From the NCBI GenBank assembly GCA_019137255.1, contig WPDH01000292.1, positions 186,001-250,000 of the forward strand: 64,000 nt of DNA, in the 5' to 3' direction. Below are positions 1 through 11,779 of the stretch, one piece after another (position 1 is the first letter of the stretch; each line of letters opens with the position of its first letter). Source of the DNA: Corinectria fuckeliana (lineage: Eukaryota > Ascomycota > Sordariomycetes > Hypocreales > Nectriaceae). The notes under the pieces are model-generated. The model ran no database searches, was not told the DNA's origin, and saw only the letters and a program-made list of their open reading frames with translations. The position numbers and the translations under genes are program-made.

Positions 1-2332
1 GTAGACGTAAACAGTCCACCGGCCAGCATCTTCTGGCAGATATCCCAGGGTTTGAGAACAACGTGCTTCTCCCACGCCTTGGACATGGCCTTGCTCTCGT
101 CGAAGCTCATGCTCGTTTGGTCGAGTTTAGCCGTCGAGATCATGTTGATGATTTGACGAATATCCTTGTTACTCCCTTCGATAAGGGCGTCAACCACAGG
201 AGGGGGTAGTCGAAGACCTTCCCTGTGGCAGATAGTCATAATGCGAGATCGGACCTGGTCAACTGTTGGACGGTTGAATCGGATGTCGAAAGCCACGTGA
301 TCGAAAGGCTTCATCTTGGGCAGCTTTCGTTCGTTGCAGATGAGGATAAGAGGAACCTCGGTCTTCTTGCAGAACTTTGCCAAAGCACCAACACCTCCAC
401 GGTCTCCGCCAGACATGCCATCAACCTCATCCATAATGAGGACTATTTTCTTCTTGGTCACATCAACAGACTTGCCGTCGCCTGCGAAGTATCCACGAAG
501 TGACGTATTGTTCATCACGTCGCTAACTCCGGCCTCGACAAGTCTCTTGCTTCTGGAATCGCTGGCATTGCTCTCCAAGACGTCAAATCCTTCCAGCTTT
601 GCAGCTAGATGCGCAGCCGTTGTCTTTCCGATTCCAGGGGGACCAGAAATGATGATGGCACGTTCGCCACCCATTCCATCTGCGCCGCGGCGTTGAAAGT
701 CGTACTTCTTTGCTTTCGCCCAATTTTTTAGCCATGCTTGAATCTTCTCGACTTGGCCCTTGTTGCCGCAGATATGGTTGAGTTGGGTTGGCGCGTATTT
801 TGATGTCAGTAGCTGAACAGGCGCTGGAGTTGCTGGTGCTTTCGCAACTGAAGTACCTCGAGAGGCAGCTGCTTTCCGGGCTGCCTTCTCTGCCTCGGCC
901 TTTCGAGCCTTCTCTTCGGCCTCCATCTCTGCAACTTGCTTCTTCACTTTGTCCTCGTCGGCCTTCTTTTTGTCTTGGGCCTTCTGAGCTCCCTTGCCAC
1001 CACCGCCAAAAGCGGGCAACTTGCGGATAAGATCGAAAAGACCATTTTCATCGATGGTCTTGATTCCGTGAGACTTGATCTTTGCTAGTTTGCTGGGGCC
1101 AGCATCTTCCCCGAGCACCACGAAGCTGGTCTTGCTGCTGGGTTGTCCAGTTACCTTTCCACCAAATCTTTTGACTAGAGCTTGGGCTTCATCACGGCCG
1201 ATTGCTGTCAAAACTCCCGTGAAGACAAATGTGAGGCCACTTAGGCATTCTTCCTCGCCTTCTGGAAGATCAGCTGTCATCTGAGGCTGAGCAGATGCGT
1301 TGCCGCCTCCAGCCGCCGATTTCTTCCAATCAAACTTGACATTCGGGTCTTTTGGTGGGGGCGTCGGGGGTCGTACTGTAGCAACGCTGTTGAGAATATC
1401 CTGAATCTCGGTATCTTCGGGTTTGTCGTCGGTCTTTTTTGCTCGGGGTGCACGGGATTTGGTAGCGGGTTTCTTCCGTGGTGCCTCCTCTTCAGATTCT
1501 TCGGATTCATCAACTGGAGACTTCCTTTTCTTCCTAGCCAAAGCAGCTTTGGAGGACTTTACGTCAACGTCTGAATCCTCCTTGGTACTAGCTAGGCGTC
1601 CGCGACCAGCCACACGCTTAGGCTTAGGGAGAACCTCATCTTCCGACTCATGATCAACATAATCGTCGTTCTTGCGTTTACTGCGACCCTTGGTGTCTGC
1701 AGCAAAAATATCGGCATCGTCCTCATCTCCGTCGTCCATGTATGCATCGGTGTCATCATCCATAGGCTGGGTGTATGAAGCTGTTGCCTTCCGCTTAGCA
1801 GGTTCCGTTGCGTTTTTAGCAGGGGCGGCTGGCTTCGGGACTGGCTGCTTGACTCGGGGGCTCGACCGAACTGGAACCTCGGATTTGATGTCGGGCTTTT
1901 TTGGAGTCGTAGATTTCTGGGGTTTGCTAGTTTTGGATGAGGCAAAGTAGTCATCGGCAGAGATTACTACGCCCTTTGGTTGATCGTCGCTGAAACATAT
2001 GTTAGGTACCAGGCTGCAAGTGCGTCGTGGACATGACTAACGTAGACCTTTTCTTGGGCGCCGACTTGGCAGCCGGTTTCTTGACCCTGCGACAATCGTT
2101 AGACTTAATGGCAGCATCGACATGGAACGATAACGTACTCGGCAACCTCATCTTCATCTTCGCTGTCTTCAACCACCTTGCGGCCTTCTGTTGCTAGTCA
2201 GCCCAGTGCCTAGGAAGTAACGCAAAGGCACGTACTCGTTCGTTTACTCTTGGCGGGCTCTGGCGCCTTTGGCTTCGGCTTGGGGGGGGCCGCACCACCC
2301 TTGGGTGCAAAGAAAGATCGAATATCAGCCAT
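1..2332 (-). CDS. RFC1: Replication factor C large subunit RFC1 (partial, C-terminus off window)
   Basis: Large subunit of the RFC clamp loader, which opens PCNA and places it on primer-template junctions in the nucleus. Exons read 2332-2236, 2187-2139, 2086-2042 and 1989-1, and the frame closes across all three introns. The visible 726 residues start MADIRSFF, which resembles the PIP-like N-terminus of RFC1 proteins. A long charged, Ser/Lys-rich linker follows, then a BRCT domain (about 305-382, GLTFVFTG...), a coiled Lys/Glu/Ala segment and the AAA+ module with Walker A GPPGIGKTT (513-521) and Walker B LIMDEVDGM (about 578-586). The remaining AAA+ lid and C-terminal collar domain lie beyond position 1. 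It is divergent from the uL16m gene, with 343 bp between start codons. Family assignment is secure; only the missing 3' end limits it. Confidence 0.95.
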
Positions 2333-2675
2333 ATTGATGTCAATTAGGTCGAACCAGTCTCAACACAGCACGGACGTTGTGCGCCTTATAAAGGCATTGC
2401 GGAGGGTTGCCTGGAGGTTGCGTGGTTGCGTGAAGTGCGTGTAGTTCGTCGAGTTACTTGACCTTGGCAGAGGAGCCTAGAATTCGTGACGTGCACGTTC
2501 GCTCCTGTCAGACGCGAAGCTGACGCGAGGTCCGTGACTGCTGCTAAAGTGATCTGAGACTGTGGTGGGCCTGGATTTTAAGGCCGCAACTTGCGACTTT
2601 GAACTTCGGGAAGATTTTCTGAAGCTCCGTAGTTCGAGGCACGAGGCAGGTCCAAGACGTCAGCCCGCCGCCACG
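2333..2675. promoter_or_regulatory. Shared intergenic promoter region of RFC1 and MRPL16
   Basis: Gap of 343 bp between the start codons of two divergent genes, so it must carry both promoters. No TATA box or known operator can be assigned with confidence. A TTG/GTG-initiated reading frame enters from 2562 in frame with MRPL16, but the first ATG is at 2676. Confidence 0.5.
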
Positions 2676-3536
2676 ATGAAGCCTGCCAACACATCGGCAT
2701 TACTCAATGCCTTCCAGGGCTTGAGGATATGCGCATCCTCGCCCTTGCAGCAATTCAGAGTTCCCGTCCAGCGGCATGCGAAGACTCTCGATGCGACCCG
2801 ACGACTCCAGAATGTGCGGGCCTTCTCGACGACCTCCTCGATGCTGGGCAATTGGCTCGAGCCCAACCTGAACCGAAAGAAGAAGATGGCCAAGGGTCGC
2901 CCTCGCGTGCCAACTGGAGGCTCGGTCAAGGGAACGACTGTGATCTGGGGCGACTACGGTATCCGCATGACGGATCACCACCGGAGGATTAGCGCCAAGC
3001 ATTTAAAGGTGGCAGAGGACACTATCAAAACGCGACTCCGTGGCCAGAAATACCGACTCTACAAGCGCAAGTGCTGTAATGTTGGCGTCTACGTCAGCGG
3101 TAACGATGTGAGAATGACTGCCGCGGCATCACGGGAACACGATGCTCATAGCTTCACAGATGCGTATGGGTAAAGGAAAGGGTAACTTCGATCATTGGGC
3201 GACCAGAATAGCCGTAAGCCAAGTCTTGTTCGAGCTCAGAGGGCGAATCCACGAGCAAGTTGTCAGAGATGCCTTCCGTTTAGCCGGCAACAAGCTGCCA
3301 GGTAAGCGCTTCTGGCACTCGAAGCTGGATATCACTGACATGCTGCAGGCCAGTGGGAGTTCGTGAAGAGGGGTGACGCTCCCATGGTTGGAATTACCAA
3401 GCTAGAAGATGGCCTGACTTTAGAGGACTTGAAGAGGCCGAGAAAGCAGATTGCCCCCCTCGAACTCATGCAGGAATCCGCCCCAACCCCGGAGGCTAAG
3501 GCTGAAAGCACATCTGCTGCTCCTCCCCAGCTTTAG
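2676..3536 (+). CDS. MRPL16: Mitochondrial large-subunit ribosomal protein uL16m
   Basis: Component of the mitochondrial 54S subunit near the peptidyl-transferase and A-site region. Exons are 2676-3107, 3160-3301 and 3349-3536, giving 253 residues with both introns (52 and 47 nt) closing in frame. An Arg-rich, acid-poor N-terminus of about 50 residues looks like a mitochondrial targeting sequence. The uL16 core follows, with the hallmark RMGKGKGNFDHW at about residues 146-157 (directly after the first splice junction) and GQWEFVKRGD after the second. The C-terminal tail is Pro/Glu/Ala-rich. ATG 2676 is the first in-frame ATG. It sits between two clamp-loader genes; I see no functional link beyond position. 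Confidence 0.93.
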
Positions 3537-3997
3537 AAGAATGAGTAGCGAGAGTTGTTGACTCCATGTACATGGTGTAGAGCATTTGTTGTAGACCTGT
3601 ATGAATACTACATCCCAAGCTGATTTACTACATCTCAATGTCGGACAAACACATGGTACCGGCCATTAGGCCGAACAAGAAGCTACTCTCACTCATTCTC
3701 TTCGTGCGTTATTATCTGCATGGTGCTGCTTCTAGATATTTTGTATTACGCACGCGTGCGCTGCACAACTCTTAGAACAACTGGCACCACGTGACTGCTG
3801 CTGCCTTGGTGTCCCTCTCGGGGTCCTTTGTCAGCTGCCAGCCAAATGTTGGAGCCCGGTCAGTGGTGGAGGTGGTGGAGGTGGGGCACAGACCAACGGA
3901 GCCCAGCTAGAATCACTTTACGCGACGACGCGTCTCTATCAACCAAAAAGCTGTGACCTTCACCAATTCCTCCAGCAACACCACCGCAACTTTCATC
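3537..3997. other. Intergenic region between MRPL16 and RFC5
   Basis: Gap of 461 bp between tandem genes. It must hold the MRPL16 3' UTR and the RFC5 promoter. A GGTGGAGGTGGTGGAGGTGG run near 3868-3888 is low-complexity. No further feature was recognised. Confidence 0.5.
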
Positions 3998-5172
3998 ATG
4001 GCGCTCATTGTCGACAAGCACCGGCCAAGGTCGTTGGACGCCCTGACATACCACCACGAGCTGTCAGAGCGACTTCAGTCTCTCGTACGGATCCCAATCA
4101 GAGCACGCTTGCTTGTGTGAAGATGGCTAACCTTAGCTGTAGGCTCAAAGTGGTGACTTCCCTCACCTGCTCGTATACGGACCATCGGGCGCTGGAAAGA
4201 AGACACGAATAGTGGCAACGCTCAAGGAGCTCTATGGACCTGGTGTGGAAAAGATCAAGATTGACGCCCGAGTGTTCCAGACCTCGAGCAATCGAAAACT
4301 CGAATTCAACATTGTCGCCTCCATCTACCACCTCGAGATCACACCATCGGATGTGGGCAACTACGACAGAGTCGTAGTCCAGGACTTACTCAAGGAGGTT
4401 GCACAGACACAACAAGTTGATCAGTCGGCAAAACAAAAGTTCAAGGTTGTGGTCATCAATGAGGCCGACCACTTGACCCGAGACGCGCAAGCGGCGCTAC
4501 GACGGACGATGGAGAAATACTCACCAAATCTACGTCTGATTCTCTTGGCGAACTCGACTGCCAATATCATTGCGCCGATTCGCTCAAGAACGCTCTTGGT
4601 CAGGGTGGCAGCACCGACTCATGAGGAAATCTGCAATGTGCTGGCTGTGTCAGCCAAGAAGGAGGGCTGGCCGACTGTCAAGGGTCTACACCAGAGAATA
4701 GCTGTGGAGAGCGGGCGGAATTTGCGCCGAGCATTGCTCATGTACGAGGCTGTGCATGCACAGAAGTAAGGCCCTCTTAAAACATTGACCGAGGATAAAG
4801 ACGAGCGCTAACATCACATACAGTGAGACCGTTACCGACAGCACGCCTATCCCCCCGGCAGATTGGGAAGCACTAATTGGACAGATTGCCATGGAGATAT
4901 TGGAGGAGCACACGCCAGCCAGGATCCTGCAGGTGCGGGCGAAACTGTACGACCTATTGACGCACTGCATTCCTCCCACCACGATACTCAAGACCTTGGC
5001 TTTCAAGTTGATTTCTCTCATTGACGACGGCCTGAAGGGCGAGGTGATTCAGTGGGCGGCCTTTTACGAGCACCGGATCAAGACTGGGACCAAGGTCATC
5101 TTCCACCTGGAGGCATTTGTGGCGAAGTTCATGAGGATCCTTGAGATGTATCTGATGAGCATGGACATGTAA
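3998..5172 (+). CDS. RFC5: Replication factor C small subunit, yeast Rfc5 / human RFC3 type
   Basis: AAA+ small subunit of the PCNA clamp loader. Exons are 3998-4084, 4143-4765 and 4824-5172, giving 352 residues, which matches the family length of about 354. The P-loop is GPSGAGKK (42-49), the GKK form typical of this subunit, which differs from the GKT of Rfc2-4. The Walker B region reads VVINEADHLTRDAQ (about 131-144), with Asn where most RFC subunits have Asp. RRTMEKY follows, and IRSRTLLVRV provides the conserved SR(C) arginine motif with Thr in place of Cys. The C-terminal collar helices fill the last exon. The first intron has a textbook GCTAAC branch site. RFC1 lies under 2 kb upstream. 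Confidence 0.94.
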
Positions 5173-8100
5173 GAATTGCTGGGCGTGCGGACGGCGTTGG
5201 GGTAAGGTCTAGGTAGCAAGGATCATGCGATTAAATGGTTGCAATCGTAGTTACAATATCCAATGGCTCCCAATGAACCCTTGACAGTGACTGCCTCCCT
5301 TCGTGCCACGCCCCAAGACTAGGAAGGAAACTAATACTCAAGGAATGGCCTGATGATAGGGGAGGAATCTCGGGGTTGGCATGAGGGGGCAGTGCCAAGT
5401 CCCAATCCCGATACTGCTGATGAAGGAACCCAAAGATCTGGGGGCGGAGGGGTAGAATGCGAGTGGGGAATGGGGAAATGGGGAAATGGAGGAGCCGTGT
5501 TTCAGTGGGAAGACAGGAGAGTCGGAGGTCGGAGGTGTAACATGGACTAAGTTACTTAGTCAAGCCGCATGAATGGAAGGGTGGCTTCTATGCCTTGGCT
5601 GGAGACTCATACCCCGATGCATGCGCTTTGGAGGCCTTCAACAGCAATCATAAACCTGGGTGATGTTCTCATAGAGAATGTGACCAGCACCAAAGGTCAT
5701 GGGGATGGGTTTCTATTATGAGCTTTTCTAGTGGGCAGATGTTATCTCAAATGCCGATGTTGATGGGGAAGCCGGAGGGACGGGAAGGACGTCATGAGTT
5801 GGCCAAAGCGCATAAAGAAGCCAGACAGGCATTCATAGTTCGAACCTAACCTCCGACTGATTCCCGTGTGCCTGAGTATCACCCGAACCCCTCATAATAT
5901 TTCCTATGATAGCCTGAGTAGCTCGAGGGCTAGAGGGGTGTGGACGGGAAGTTGACGAGAGGGAGGGGTCCAAGTTGTACGAGTGAATGCGAAGTGACGC
6001 AGTAGGTCGTAAGGAATAGCCGCGGAAGTTGGGAGTCGGCTGGACGGAGGAGAAATTTGGGTTGATGGCTGGTTCATGCAACAGCGACGGAGAGGAAAAG
6101 GGAGATGATCGACCCCAGATCGAGTCCGTTGTGCCCGTCGCGTCCGTTGCGTCAGTGATGGACGAACATCTCGGTCGAGTCCCGAAGGCGGCCAAACGGA
6201 CGTTTCTTATGTACACAGCTTACAAGCCACACTTCATGGCAGATGTCCACTCTTGGTGGGCGCAGCTCGCGTGGCTTCGGTTCGAGATGGGCTTTCGTCC
6301 GGACCGTTGGGGCAAGCCCGGCCTAGCAGCAAGGAATGCCGATGGAGTCTTCGACGAGTTGACGGAGGGTGGGTTGGGGATAGAGATGGGCGTGTGAGTG
6401 GAAGTTCCTCTTTTGGTTTAGTTCACTGCAGCAGTGAGAAGGGCCCAGGCCGAGCTAGCGGCGAGATGGATCCGTCAACGACGGGGACGCTGTGTTTCCA
6501 AGAGTTGAGTGCTCGCTTCAAACTCGGCGTTGAAGAGCCCCATTTGTTTCCAAAGCACGAGGGTTTGGGGGATCAAGAGGCAGCGGGCGTCGTGCCGGTA
6601 CACGGTGATGGGCTAAGGAAGAAATCGCACGTAGGCCGATTGGCATTCAATGATCGAGATTGAGGATTACCTAGATACATTCAGGTTCCAGACGGCAATT
6701 GAGCGGCGGCCCCCAGGCAAGGGAGAAGCTAGGTACTCAGTAATACTTGAGTGTCCGCTAGATGGAGGTACCGTCGCAACTTGGGCCTCCCCCGGCCAGT
6801 TTCGGAGGACTCTCTGGGGGGGGACTTTGTTGAGAGGAAAAGGGTGTGCCACCAGCCGCATGGGCGTTTGTTAGCCATTGGGCTTTGGCCATCGCGAGGG
6901 CCGTGCGGATGGAAGCTTGAGAAGCGGAGGGTTCGTGTAGGCCAATGAGAGGCGGCATGATATGACCCCAAAGATTTGAATGCGGGGGACGACTCGAGAG
7001 GACGAGGGGCAGCACCTGTTGGCAGTCAAGCAGCCTGTTATGCCAGCCATCATGAGCTACTATGTACCTAGCCTAGGAGTCGTAGACGAAACATTGGGAT
7101 GACTTGCCCGAGCACGTTGCCTAGGCTATGGCATCTGCACCTTTGCCCCTCGCAGCCCCGGTCTCGCAGCTCATCCCACGTTCTAGTGGAGGCAGTCCAG
7201 CAGTCTATCCCAGCAAATCCCAGACCCGGGTCGTGACTCCACGAGCCAGGATTCCAGAGCGCCTCGAAGAAGAAGCTTTGCAAGGGAGCACCGCTGTCGG
7301 CGGCTTGCTGCAACGAGTGGAATTGTTGCCTGCCAGGAAATGGGTCAGTCCCTCCGCATCCGGCGTCCCGCTATCCGCTAGTCCAGCCACCACTACTAAT
7401 CACCTAAGGTAACAATAAAGTCACTGCCCGAGATAGGAAACCGTGGCAACTCGTTCTCGTCTCCAATTCCTTGATGAGCCTCCCCCATATTCGTCTTATT
7501 GACCCTCCTTCAACTAGGATTGATCACATCGAACCCTGGCTACCTCATGCACTATTGGCCTGTGGATGATCCGGCAGCTCGCGAGGAAGAAAAACTCGAC
7601 GCTTTTTTTCTCAACATGAGCAGACAAGGGTTCATCTACAGTAGCAAACAGAACACGGCTTACTATGTAATATACTTAGCAATGAGCACCGCATGCAAGC
7701 CCCTGGTATTACTCCGTCCGTGAACGAGCCACTAGGCATGCCGAAAATAATCCAACCGGCAATGAAACTAGCGCGAACAACACAAACCGCTTATTGGAGG
7801 GCACTTGTTACTACGTAGTACATAGTCCAAAACATGAAGAGGTGTGTAAGTTGCGGCCATTGACCGAGCCATGCTTGAATGCCTCGACGGAGAGCTTCGC
7901 ATGTGGCAAGGAAAGAAAGGGAGGTGAGGGCCTCAGCCTGCCAAGGATTTCGACAGGGTTTGCCGACTGCCACCCACAGTGACGGGACGAACCCAGTAAT
8001 GGAGGGCGGCTCCGTCAGCATCCCAAATCGCGTCTTCGTGGGTGGCCTTGGCTGGCTCTGACATGGGCCGGGGAGGGGCTCCACACGCCGAAGGAGCACA

Positions 8101-9162
8101 ACAAATACGGAACTTGTTAGATAGGATACTTAGATAGTCTACAGGGAGGCAAAAGGAGAGGGCAAGCATCAACACCATATGGGTGAAAGGAAAGCAAGAC
8201 AGGACCCCGGTAATAACATCAACTGCTATGTACTTCGTACGGTACAGACGGCGAGTCTCGCGGGGGAAGACGGCGAATTGTCGTCATAGGCCGAATGAGC
8301 ATTGGGCCGGGTCATGGGTGTCGAGGGACAACATCAGCCCGGCAAAGCGAATCACGAGCAACTCAGCAGCAGTCCTGGGGCCAAAAGCCTGGGAGCCATC
8401 CGTCCATCGCTGGGCCTCGGGCGTAGGGGTGCGAGGAGCCTTCGCCAGCAGATGCGGGCAAAGAACATGGAAGCGATGGAGATGGTTATGGGCTGCCGGC
8501 AATGGCAGATGGCGGCACACTGCCAGCCAGCCCTATTGCCCCCTGGACAGCGCCTGGACAGCGCCTGTAAGGACCGGATCCGAGCCCTGTCGTGCACACC
8601 GGCGACTGCTCGGGACATGGCTTCGGGGGAAAGGATCGAGCCCGTCCAGAGCCGCCTGTGCTGGGAATACCCCCCCGGTTCGCCGGGTCCCGGTCGCCGG
8701 TGGTGCAGGTACCGCCCGCTACGTACAGCCATCTTTACCGGACGTACCTGCCCATGGCGATGTACCCAATTTTACCATAAAGAATCACGGGTCCCCAACT
8801 TCCCGCAGACGGTCTCATCAAACTCGCTTCTTCTTCGTCCCAATCTCTTGCGCCTTTATTAGTTCTCCTACTCCCTCCTACTACGACTGTTACTCCCCCT
8901 CCTCCTTGTCCTCCTCCGTCTCTGTCCTCCAACTCACAACTCCGTCTCCCTCTCCCACCTTTTGTGCCAGTCCAATCCCGAACGGCGCAACCACCCGCGG
9001 CCCCTCCCGACGAGCATACCCGACAGCTGTGAGCACTGCCTCTAAAGGAGCAGTTCCAGCACCAGCTCTACGGTTACGCTACCCCGCATCGACGTCGCAT
9101 CCGCACCGCAGCCGCAGTCGCATCCCAACGAAAAGAAAATTACTTCGTTCCCCAACGACACA
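5173..9162. other. Long gene-free interval upstream of acetyl-CoA synthetase
   Basis: About 4 kb between RFC5 and the acetyl-CoA synthetase ATG. No open frame here has recognisable domains or a convincing set of splice sites. A pyrimidine-rich tract at 8827-8962 (TCCTCC, TCTCCC runs) lies just upstream of the ATG and is typical of fungal promoters and 5' UTRs. A match to the CreA/CRE1 consensus SYGGRG, CCGGGG, is at 8068-8073, but such hexamers are common by chance. The interval also contains one exact TACTTCGTAC (8231-8240) and one ACTACGTAGT (7810-7819), discussed in the findings. Confidence 0.5.
8827..8962 (+). promoter_or_regulatory. Pyrimidine-rich core promoter / 5' UTR tract of the acetyl-CoA synthetase gene
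   Basis: Dense CT-rich stretch (TTCTTCTTCGTCC, CTCCTACTCCCTCC, CCCCCTCCTCCTTGTCCTCCTCC) ending about 200 bp before the ATG. Such tracts usually mark transcription starts of highly expressed fungal genes. The assignment is by position and composition only. Confidence 0.5.
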
Positions 9163-11779
9163 ATGGCCGAAGTTCAGCAGTTCCAGGCCCCTGTGGCCCT
9201 TGAGTCTGCTCCCATTGCCGCTCCTGTAGCCGCTGAGCCTGCGATCCCTGAGCCTGAGGTTGCTGCTAAGCCCGAGGTTTCTGAGCCAGCTGTCGCCGCT
9301 GAGGGAGTGGCTGCTCAGCAGCCTGTAGTTGCTGCTGAGCAAGTCGCTGAGCCAGCGGTCGCCCGAGTCGCTGAGAAGACCCCGGTAGCTGCGGCTCCCG
9401 TCAAGGATGCGCCAGAACAAACCAAAACTCCGGTTGTCCATGAGGCCCACCTAGTCGACACTTTCCGTACGTCCCCTGTTCTCACAGGTCTGTCGCCAAT
9501 TGCATTAATACTAACATATCACAGACCCCCCCGCCAAGATGCTCGAGAGTATGACCACCCCTCCCTTTCCCTTGAGATTTGAAACGCAATTTCCATTCCT
9601 GATGTCGTGTTTTCTCTTCCATCTTGTTTTGCTCTTTTGGACTGTCCTCATGCTAACTTCGCTGCCCGGCAGACCATCCCAGCAAGCCCCACTTGGCTAG
9701 TGAGTACCCTGAAAATCCACATGAGCCTCAACATCAGTGAGCTGACCCACACACCCCGGCAGGTCTTGAGGAGTACCAGACCCTCTACAAGGAGTCCATT
9801 ACACAGCCCGACAAGTTCTGGGCCGATCGCGCTCGTGAACTCATTTCCTGGGACCGCGACTTTGAGACCACTCGTAGCGGCTCTCTCACCAATGGCGATG
9901 TCTCATACTTCAACGAAGGTCGTCTGAACGCTTCGTACAACTGTGTCGACCGCCACGCCTTCGCCGACCCCGACCGTGTTGCCATCATCTACGAGGCCGA
10001 CGATGCCGCCGAAGGTCGCAATGTCACCTACAGCGAGCTCCTCCGTGAGGTGTCCAGGGTTGCTTGGACTCTCAAGCAGATGGGCGTCCGCAAGGGCGAC
10101 ACCGTTGCCATCTACTTGCCCATGATCCCCGAGGCCGTCGTTGCCCTCATGGCCTGTGTCCGTATCGGCGCCGTTCACTCCGTCATTTTCGCCGGCTTCT
10201 CTGCCGACTCCCTGCGCGACCGTGTCGTTGACGCCAACTGCAAGGTCATCATCACTACCGACGAAGGCAAGCGAGGTGGCAAGTTGATTGGCACCAAGAA
10301 GATTGTCGACGACGCCCTCAAGCAGTGTCCCAATGTCTCCCACTGTCTCGTTTACAAGCGCACCGGCTCCGAGATTCCCTGGACGGAAGGCCGTGACTAC
10401 TGGTGGCACGAGGAGGTCGAGAAGTGGCCCGCCTACATTGCTCCGGAGCCCATGGCCTCTGAAGACCCCCTATTCCTACTCTACACCTCCGGCTCCACCG
10501 GCAAGCCCAAGGGTGTTCTGCACACCACTGCTGGGTATTTGCTCGGCGCTGCCATGACCGGCAAATATGTCTTCGACATGCATCAGGGTGACCAATACTT
10601 CTGCGGTGGTGACGTCGGATGGATCACCGGCCACACTTATGTCGTCTACGCCCCTCTGATGCTTGGTGTCACCACCGTCGTCTTCGAAGGAACCCCCGCC
10701 TATCCCAACTTCTCAAGGTACTGGGATATCATTGAAAAGCACAAGGTCACCCACTTCTACGTTGCCCCCACTGCCCTCCGACTGCTGAAGCGTGCCGGTG
10801 ATGAGCACGTCCGCGGCGAGATGAAGCACCTCCGAGTTCTCGGCTCTGTCGGTGAGCCAATTGCCGCTGAGATCTGGAAGTGGTACTTCGAGGTCATCGG
10901 CAAGGAGAAGTGCCACGTCGTCGATACTTACTGGCAAACCGAGTCTGGCTCCCACGTCATCTGCCCCTTGGCCGGTGTGACTCCTACCAAGCCTGGTAGC
11001 GCCTCGCTGCCATTCTTCGGCATCGAGCCCGCCATCATCGATCCCGTCTCCGGAGTAGAGATTCCTGGAAACGATGTTGAGGGTGTCTTGGCCTTCAAGC
11101 AGACCTGGCCCAGCATGGCTCGCAGCGTTTGGGGCGCCCACAAGCGATACATGGAGACCTACTTAAATGTCTACCCAGGCTACTACGTAAGTGAACCTGT
11201 AACAAGAAAGCTAGAGTGAAGGTACTAACAAAAAAACGATAGTTTACCGGTGACGGTGCTGCTCGTGACCACGAGGGCTTCTACTGGATTCGAGGCCGTG
11301 TCGATGATGTCGTCAACGTTAGTGGCCATCGCCTCTCGACTGCTGAAATCGAAGCTGCCCTCGTTGAGTACCACGCGGTGGCCGAGGCCGCCGTTGTCGG
11401 TGTGGCGGATGAGCTCACTGGACAGGCTGTCAACGCATTTGTTGTGCTAAAGGAGACTATCGAGTCCACCGAATCCCTGCGCAAGGAGCTCATTGTGCAA
11501 GTGCGTAAGAGCATCGGCCCGTTTGCAGCGCCTAAGGCGGTGTACATTGTGCCATACATGCCCATGACACGAAGTGGCAAGATTATGCGCCGCGTTCTGC
11601 GAAAGATTCTGGCTGGTGAAGAGGATCAGCTTGGAGACATTACCACGGTACGTGCATGTAATGCGCAACGGCGCAGTCTACTTAACACTCTGAACCCAAT
11701 CTAACAAAGCATACAGCTCGCCCATCCTAGCGTTGTGGAGAAGATTATCAACATCGTTCATGAGGCGAGGCGAAAGTAG
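9163..11779 (+). CDS. facA: Acetyl-CoA synthetase (acetate-CoA ligase), FacA/Acu-5 type
   Basis: Activates acetate to acetyl-AMP and then acetyl-CoA; needed for acetate and ethanol use and for cytosolic acetyl-CoA. Exons are 9163-9466, 9525-9548, 9673-9699, 9763-11186, 11243-11647 and 11717-11779, giving 748 residues and closing exactly. The ANL core is complete: [13 protein letters not shown] (about 355-367), [30 protein letters not shown], and TRSGKIMRR with the catalytic, acetylatable Lys. Residues 1 to about 95 are an Ala/Pro/Val/Glu-rich low-complexity extension ahead of the usual start ([11 protein letters not shown]). The protein is therefore about 80 residues longer than the familiar 670-residue enzymes. 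No other ATG precedes exon 2, so the extension is part of the frame. There is no PTS1. Two tiny exons (24 and 27 nt) lie near the 5' end. Confidence 0.96.

Noticed and set aside
8068..8073. CCGGGG as a CreA/CRE1 carbon-repression site for facA
   Set aside because: Fits SYGGRG, and acetate genes are known CreA targets, but a six-base degenerate motif is too frequent in GC-rich DNA to call without pairs or binding data.
8183..9229. 348-codon open frame over the facA promoter and 5' end
   Set aside because: It runs through the CT-rich tract and out of frame into facA, has Arg/Ser/Pro-biased composition and no domain. A by-product of GC-rich, stop-poor sequence.
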